DNA from: Centropus unirufus
Taxonomy: Eukaryota > Chordata > Aves > Cuculiformes > Centropidae
Reading direction: 5' to 3'
DNA length: 64,000 bases
Assembly (NCBI GenBank): GCA_013397695.1
Contig: VYZI01000085.1
Location: 2,439,482 to 2,503,481 of the forward strand
In this document: positions 59,950 to 64,000 of the stretch, in pieces
How positions within the stretch are numbered: position 1 is the first letter of the stretch
Layout of the letters: each line of letters starts with the position of its first letter
The notes under the pieces: generated by a model
Seen by the model: the letters and a program-made list of their open reading frames with translations, nothing else
Told to the model about the DNA's origin: nothing
Database searches by the model: none
Position numbers and translations under genes: made by a program

Positions 59950-62900
59950 ACACGAATCTGAAAAGGGGCCACTGAAGGGGGTGGAGGGATCTTCCTGATG
60001 AAATTTCCCAAATAATCTGTCTTCTGCAATGCTACTGTCCAGAAAACATTAACGCCTGAAAAGCACCCCACTGAAACATGACTTATCTGACAAACCAGGA
60101 GGAGTCACCCTGACCAAAAACCCTCGACCACTTGAAAAAGGAGAAAACTGTTAGGAAAGCAAGAAACAAGAGACCACAATGAAGGAATAGAGCTATGTTG
60201 CAAAACAAAGGAAATCCAGCCAGCCTGGAACAGAAAAGATGCATCAGTCAAGAAGAAAATTGTACTAAGAAAAGAAGCAAGAATTGGTCGCAATTTTGGA
60301 AGGAGCTGTGAAGATGTTTCCTAAGGAATTCTCTGCTCTGTCCCTAGCAGAAAAACACGAGGTAAAAATTTATTTTAAAAAACACAGGCAGCTACTTGGC
60401 AGCAAAAACTTTTCAAAGTTTTTGGTTGGAATTTCAGCTAATACAGCACAACCTCTGTCTACTGGTGCTACCAAGTTCTCCTGCGAGGCCTTTCCTCAGA
60501 AGGGGGAGTATTTCTTTCCTTTGTGAAAATAGTTCTGCAACAGAAAGCCCTGAAATATCCCACTACAAACTTGAATTGTTTGAATAAAAAGTTACACCAG
60601 GCGCTTGCCCTGATAAGCTGCCTCATGTTATCATTAGACCAAAGCCCACGTACCACCCATGGTATGCAACTCCACAGCTGGAAGAATGTCTGCCTTGCAC
60701 TGAAGGCTCTAGAACATCCCAGAAAGCCTCACAGAGCCACAGTTACACCCACCTCAAATGCACCCACCACATGGACGGTTGCTCAGACACCTCAGGATTC
60801 CCCCAGCCACACCTGCAGGACTTCACAGCCCCCTTTTCTTTCATTCTTCAAAGCCTGACCAGCTTTGCTAGGCCCACTACTCTACCATTTCCCCACACAT
60901 CCCACTCTTCCCCGTGTTCCAAGGCTGCTCCAACGCGGGTCCTTGGATGTCAGTTCACCTCACGCAAAGTTGATGACCTTAACAGAATCATACAGATCAA
61001 TCTCTCCGAATTTATCTTCAGTAATAAACACACTGATCTTCATTAATTACAGCAGAGTAAGACAAGATTGATGTTTCGAGACCCCACTTCTCAAAATAAT
61101 TTGCCTTGTCACATCAGAGCGCTTCAAAGGAAAACAAAACTCATTAACACCAACATCATTTTTTTTAGTAACATACTTTTTTGATTACTTTTTTGGCAAA
61201 TTCAAGGGCCAGACCAAAATGGTTAATTTACAGAACACCAGAAGGCTGGGATCATATCAGACCAATTAACCTGTGAAGCAGCATTTGTAAATCAAATGCC
61301 TCCTACTCCTCCCCCCACAACTCTTAGCAGCTTCTTTTAGGATAAGCCTCTAAACCCCTCCTGCCATAAAATTATCCTGAGACAAACAGAAGCCAAGAAA
61401 TTCACATGAAGAGGCACACCAAAACACAGCTACTACTGGCTTCTTCTCAATAAGTTTGGATCCCATCTTCAATGAATTTTACTTCGCTTTCAAAGTATTA
61501 TTTCATCCTACCAGGCAGAAATTCAGATTTTACGGACATCAAGAAACAACACCTTCTATGGTTGAGAGCTGCAGTCCCCATATAAGCTTCCATCCACAAT
61601 ACACAGAAAATCCAAACAGAACCCAGAATATGATATTGCCTGGAGAGCATGATATTGCCTCCAAAACGTTGCTAATAATTTGTTGTTACCCAAAGGCCAA
61701 CGATGGTTAAGAAACATGAACCCAGACTTATGACCAAACTCTAGGAGGGCTGGTGTGATTACAAGGTAGATTTCGTCAAGCCTCACAGAGCCAGTTGCCC
61801 TCTGAGCCAGACGCAGCACAATGTTTTGTGATGAGGTTACCCGTGCTGCTGGAAATGTCATCTTTCATGTATGATATAAAACCCCTTCTATAGCTACTAA
61901 CAATACCCTGGCATTGTGTGCAACATGGAGGGTGTTGTTCTGGCAGACATCCAGCTCCAGTAATAATATTCTATCTACCTACAGTAACCACAAGGAGATA
62001 TTCTTCATTTTCAGCCCCAAGTGGTTTTGCAGTGCAGCAGCCAGCTCCTAAAGAACTGCCACACTCCACTGCAAGTTCCGCATTTCTCCGTGCATTTCTG
62101 TCTGCACAGATCAGGCTTTTCTCTAAAACTGGAGAAACACCTTGAGATCAGTGGGAATAAAGGAGCTCTTTTCACATGGCACAATTAGTCATATCAGCAG
62201 TGATAGCTATTTTGAGCAGCACCCATTAATCACTATCATTAGCAGGATTTCTGGTATACCAGCATTCATTGTACCAAGAACAAGTCTTTTCCTATTACAG
62301 TACTACTATATAAACAAAAGCTGCAGCACAATTTCTCTTGACACAATCCTGTGTTAAGGAACAAGAGGCAAGCAAGACCACTTAAAACTATTGTTGTTTC
62401 AGGGTGTGAAAGGAAGCTTAGTTATACCTAACAGGACAGCAAAAATACAGTTTTGCTGCAAAGAAAAACTGGCTGCCATTTGTATGCTGGGGAAGAAGAG
62501 GTGCTGAAAAGTAATAAATAGCAGGAAGAAATGGGGGAAAAAAGCTTGCAGGTTGGAAACAGCATGAAAAAAAACCCACAGAAAAATAAGATTCAGGTCA
62601 TCAAGTACAATTTGATATCTAAAAAACTGAAGAAACCCAGACTTCTCTTTTAAACATCTCCAGTAGATATTTTCGTATTACTTGGTATGAAGCATTATTT
62701 AACTGTTCATGAGATTTCAGAGTCTCAGGAGAGACTTCCAGTAGAAAAGTATTCCTCGCAAGCATTATTTCTTGTTTCCCAACACTCCTGAGCAACTCCT
62801 GATGCAGAATGCAAAACGTCAACAGAAGAATTTATGCCTTCCACTGACCTAGGAAGCAGTACCACAAGGCACACAGGAAGCAGTGGCTCTGTGCTGCTTC

Positions 62901-63229
62901 CAGCCTGGCTCCTCACACCCCACAGGTTCCACAACGCACCAGAAAGGCTTCCACTGACCCGAACCATACCTTCACAACTGCACATGAAATACTCAGAGGG
63001 CCCTTCTTTCTAGGAGGGAAAGTACAGAAAAGAAAATAAAGGAAAAAAAAATAATAAAGCCTCGTGCGAGTTTTGACTTAGAAAAATAGTGATTCTTTAC
63101 AGAAGGGTCCATCTCATTTTCTGTAGAAGCGTTGCCTCGAAGGCTCCAGCCAAGTGCAAAGTCACATTGATACTCATGGTACTCCAACAGCACCTGCACA
63201 CATTCCGAGATCCACCAGCACTCCCGATC

Positions 63230-64000
63230 CCAGGAGCTGCACAGCAAAAGATCTCCTCGTGCCTAGATGTACACGGCACCCCCGGCACCCCGAGGGACAG
63301 GGACAGCACGGCGGGAGCTGCACCCCCCGAGCCCAGCAGCTCCTCCAGAGCCCCCCTGCAAGGCAGCACAGCCCGGGGCACACAGGAACACCACCAAAAC
63401 CCACAGCGAGCTCTTCCCAGCCTGGGGATTCACGGCTATCCCGCAGCCGCCGAGGCGCAGTGCCATTTTGGGCACCAACCTCAGGCTTTTGGTGCCCCCC
63501 TCTCCCCTCGGGAGAGCCCGGCTGCACACCGCGGGCATTCCCGGCTCCCCACGCCACCCCGACACCTGCACCTCCATAAAACCAGCACCGGCCGATTTAT
63601 ACCTGTCACTACGTCTATAATCGCTCGTAAAACAAACAAGCACGGTCTTTCGACTTCTGATTTCCAAGCCGACATCCGCCTGGCAAACACATACCTGCAC
63701 CATTTCCTCGCCAGCCGAAGGACCAAACCGCTCAAGCAGGGAGAAGCGAAGGGATATCGGGAAAGTTAAAAGCCACAGACTGGAATAAGTTATTCCGTGG
63801 TACAAGGAACCGGCCACGAGGCTGGAAAACAGCCGTGCCAGGGAGCATCAGGTGAGCGACCCGGACAGCGCGGGGCTGGATCCCCGGGAGCAGGCTGCAG
63901 CGCTCCCGCGGGGCCAGCCTGGCTCACGGTTCAGCGGGAAGGTGCGCAGGAATTCCCGCAGGCGCAGTCCCAGCCCCCGCCCCGGGGGCACCGCGGCCCG
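63230..64000 (-). promoter_or_regulatory. CpG island, probable GARRE1 promoter (cut by window edge)
   Basis: G+C and CpG rise steadily to the right edge, with CCCCGCCCCGGGGGCACCGC near 63977 and an NRF1-like GCAGGCGCAG at about 63958-63967. It lies upstream of GARRE1 on its strand with no other gene between, so it is the likely promoter. Long open frames here (for example 63089-63769) are composition effects. A plus-strand transcript starting beyond the edge cannot be excluded, since CAGGTGAGC at about 63850 looks like a plus-strand splice donor. Confidence 0.6.
63695..63850 (-). other. candidate GARRE1 non-coding leader exon (5' end unknown)
   Basis: On the minus strand GTGCAG|GTATGT gives a strong donor directly below 63695, just inside the CpG island. 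A second candidate donor is at about 63600 (GACAG|GTATAA). The transcription start lies somewhere to the right, so the upper limit given is nominal. Inferred from splice-site appearance only. Confidence 0.35.

Larger units (their letters stand above)
35905..63694 (-). other. GARRE1 leader (5'UTR) intron, about 28 kb
   Basis: From the first coding exon to the promoter-side CpG island I found no exon of GARRE1 or of any other gene. This is inferred to be one long leader intron, with its splice donor possibly at 63693-63694. Recognisable content is limited to the inverted repeat at 39547-39871, a CR1/L3 remnant at 45375-45510, a GC-rich patch at about 42460-42720, a 17-bp tandem at 59913-59949 and homopolymer runs. 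Open frames in it (for example 46228-46611 and 58475-58822) are AT-rich, unconserved in look and lack splice or promoter context. Confidence 0.6.

Noticed and set aside
61078..61093. A 16-base match (GAGACCCCACTTCTCA) to the right arm of the inverted repeat at 39814-39829.
   Set aside because: The match does not extend. One such 16-mer coincidence is expected in a 64-kb window compared with itself.
63089..63817. Overlapping open frames of 94-226 codons on both strands at the right edge.
   Set aside because: Composition artefacts of the CpG island; no domain and no consistent codon pattern.

Overview
The window is nuclear DNA from a vertebrate, most likely a bird. The genes are split into exons by GT-AG introns, the promoters are CpG-rich, and one intron carries a CR1 LINE 3' end of the avian/reptilian type. 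Three protein-coding genes can be read exon by exon. I saw no bacterial or viral gene, CRISPR array, rRNA or convincing tRNA. Gene names come from recognising the translated proteins; no database search was possible.

Layout. (1) Positions 1-5796, plus strand: the 3' part of LSM14A, six coding exons for the last 273 residues (FDF, FFD and TFG motifs, RGG repeats, C-terminus KDNKVAA). Its 3'UTR ends near 6.4 or 7.1 kb. (2) Positions 7340-9300, plus strand: a CpG island with GC boxes and CCAAT boxes, then complete SS18L2 (three exons, 77 aa). (3) Positions 64000 to about 9400, minus strand: GARRE1 (KIAA0355), complete in coding sequence, with 13 coding exons between 35904 and 11467 (1056 aa) and a long AT-rich 3'UTR. 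Its probable promoter CpG island lies at the right edge (about 63.2-64.0 kb). A leader intron of roughly 28 kb separates that island from the first coding exon. SS18L2 and GARRE1 converge, with 3' ends close together near 9.3-9.4 kb.

How the genes relate. LSM14A is a P-body/stress-granule mRNA repressor that binds DDX6. GARRE1 is a Rac/RhoG effector tied to RNA granules and CCR4-NOT. They are neighbours here, as in human 19q13. SS18L2 sits between them with its introns intact, whereas in human it is on 3p22. GARRE1 also points opposite to LSM14A, while I recall both pointing the same way in human. The window therefore records a rearrangement of this locus.

The rest is intron. The non-coding structures I could pick out are a CR1 3' end (2115-2345), an old CR1/L3-like remnant (45375-45510), a long imperfect inverted repeat (39547-39871), a 12-bp-stem hairpin at the presumed GARRE1 3' end (9415-9469), an isolated GC-rich patch with an open frame (19520-19720), and simple repeats. 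I did not find a new multi-gene system, and say so plainly. The most useful leads are the locus rearrangement, the inverted repeat and the 3'-end hairpin.
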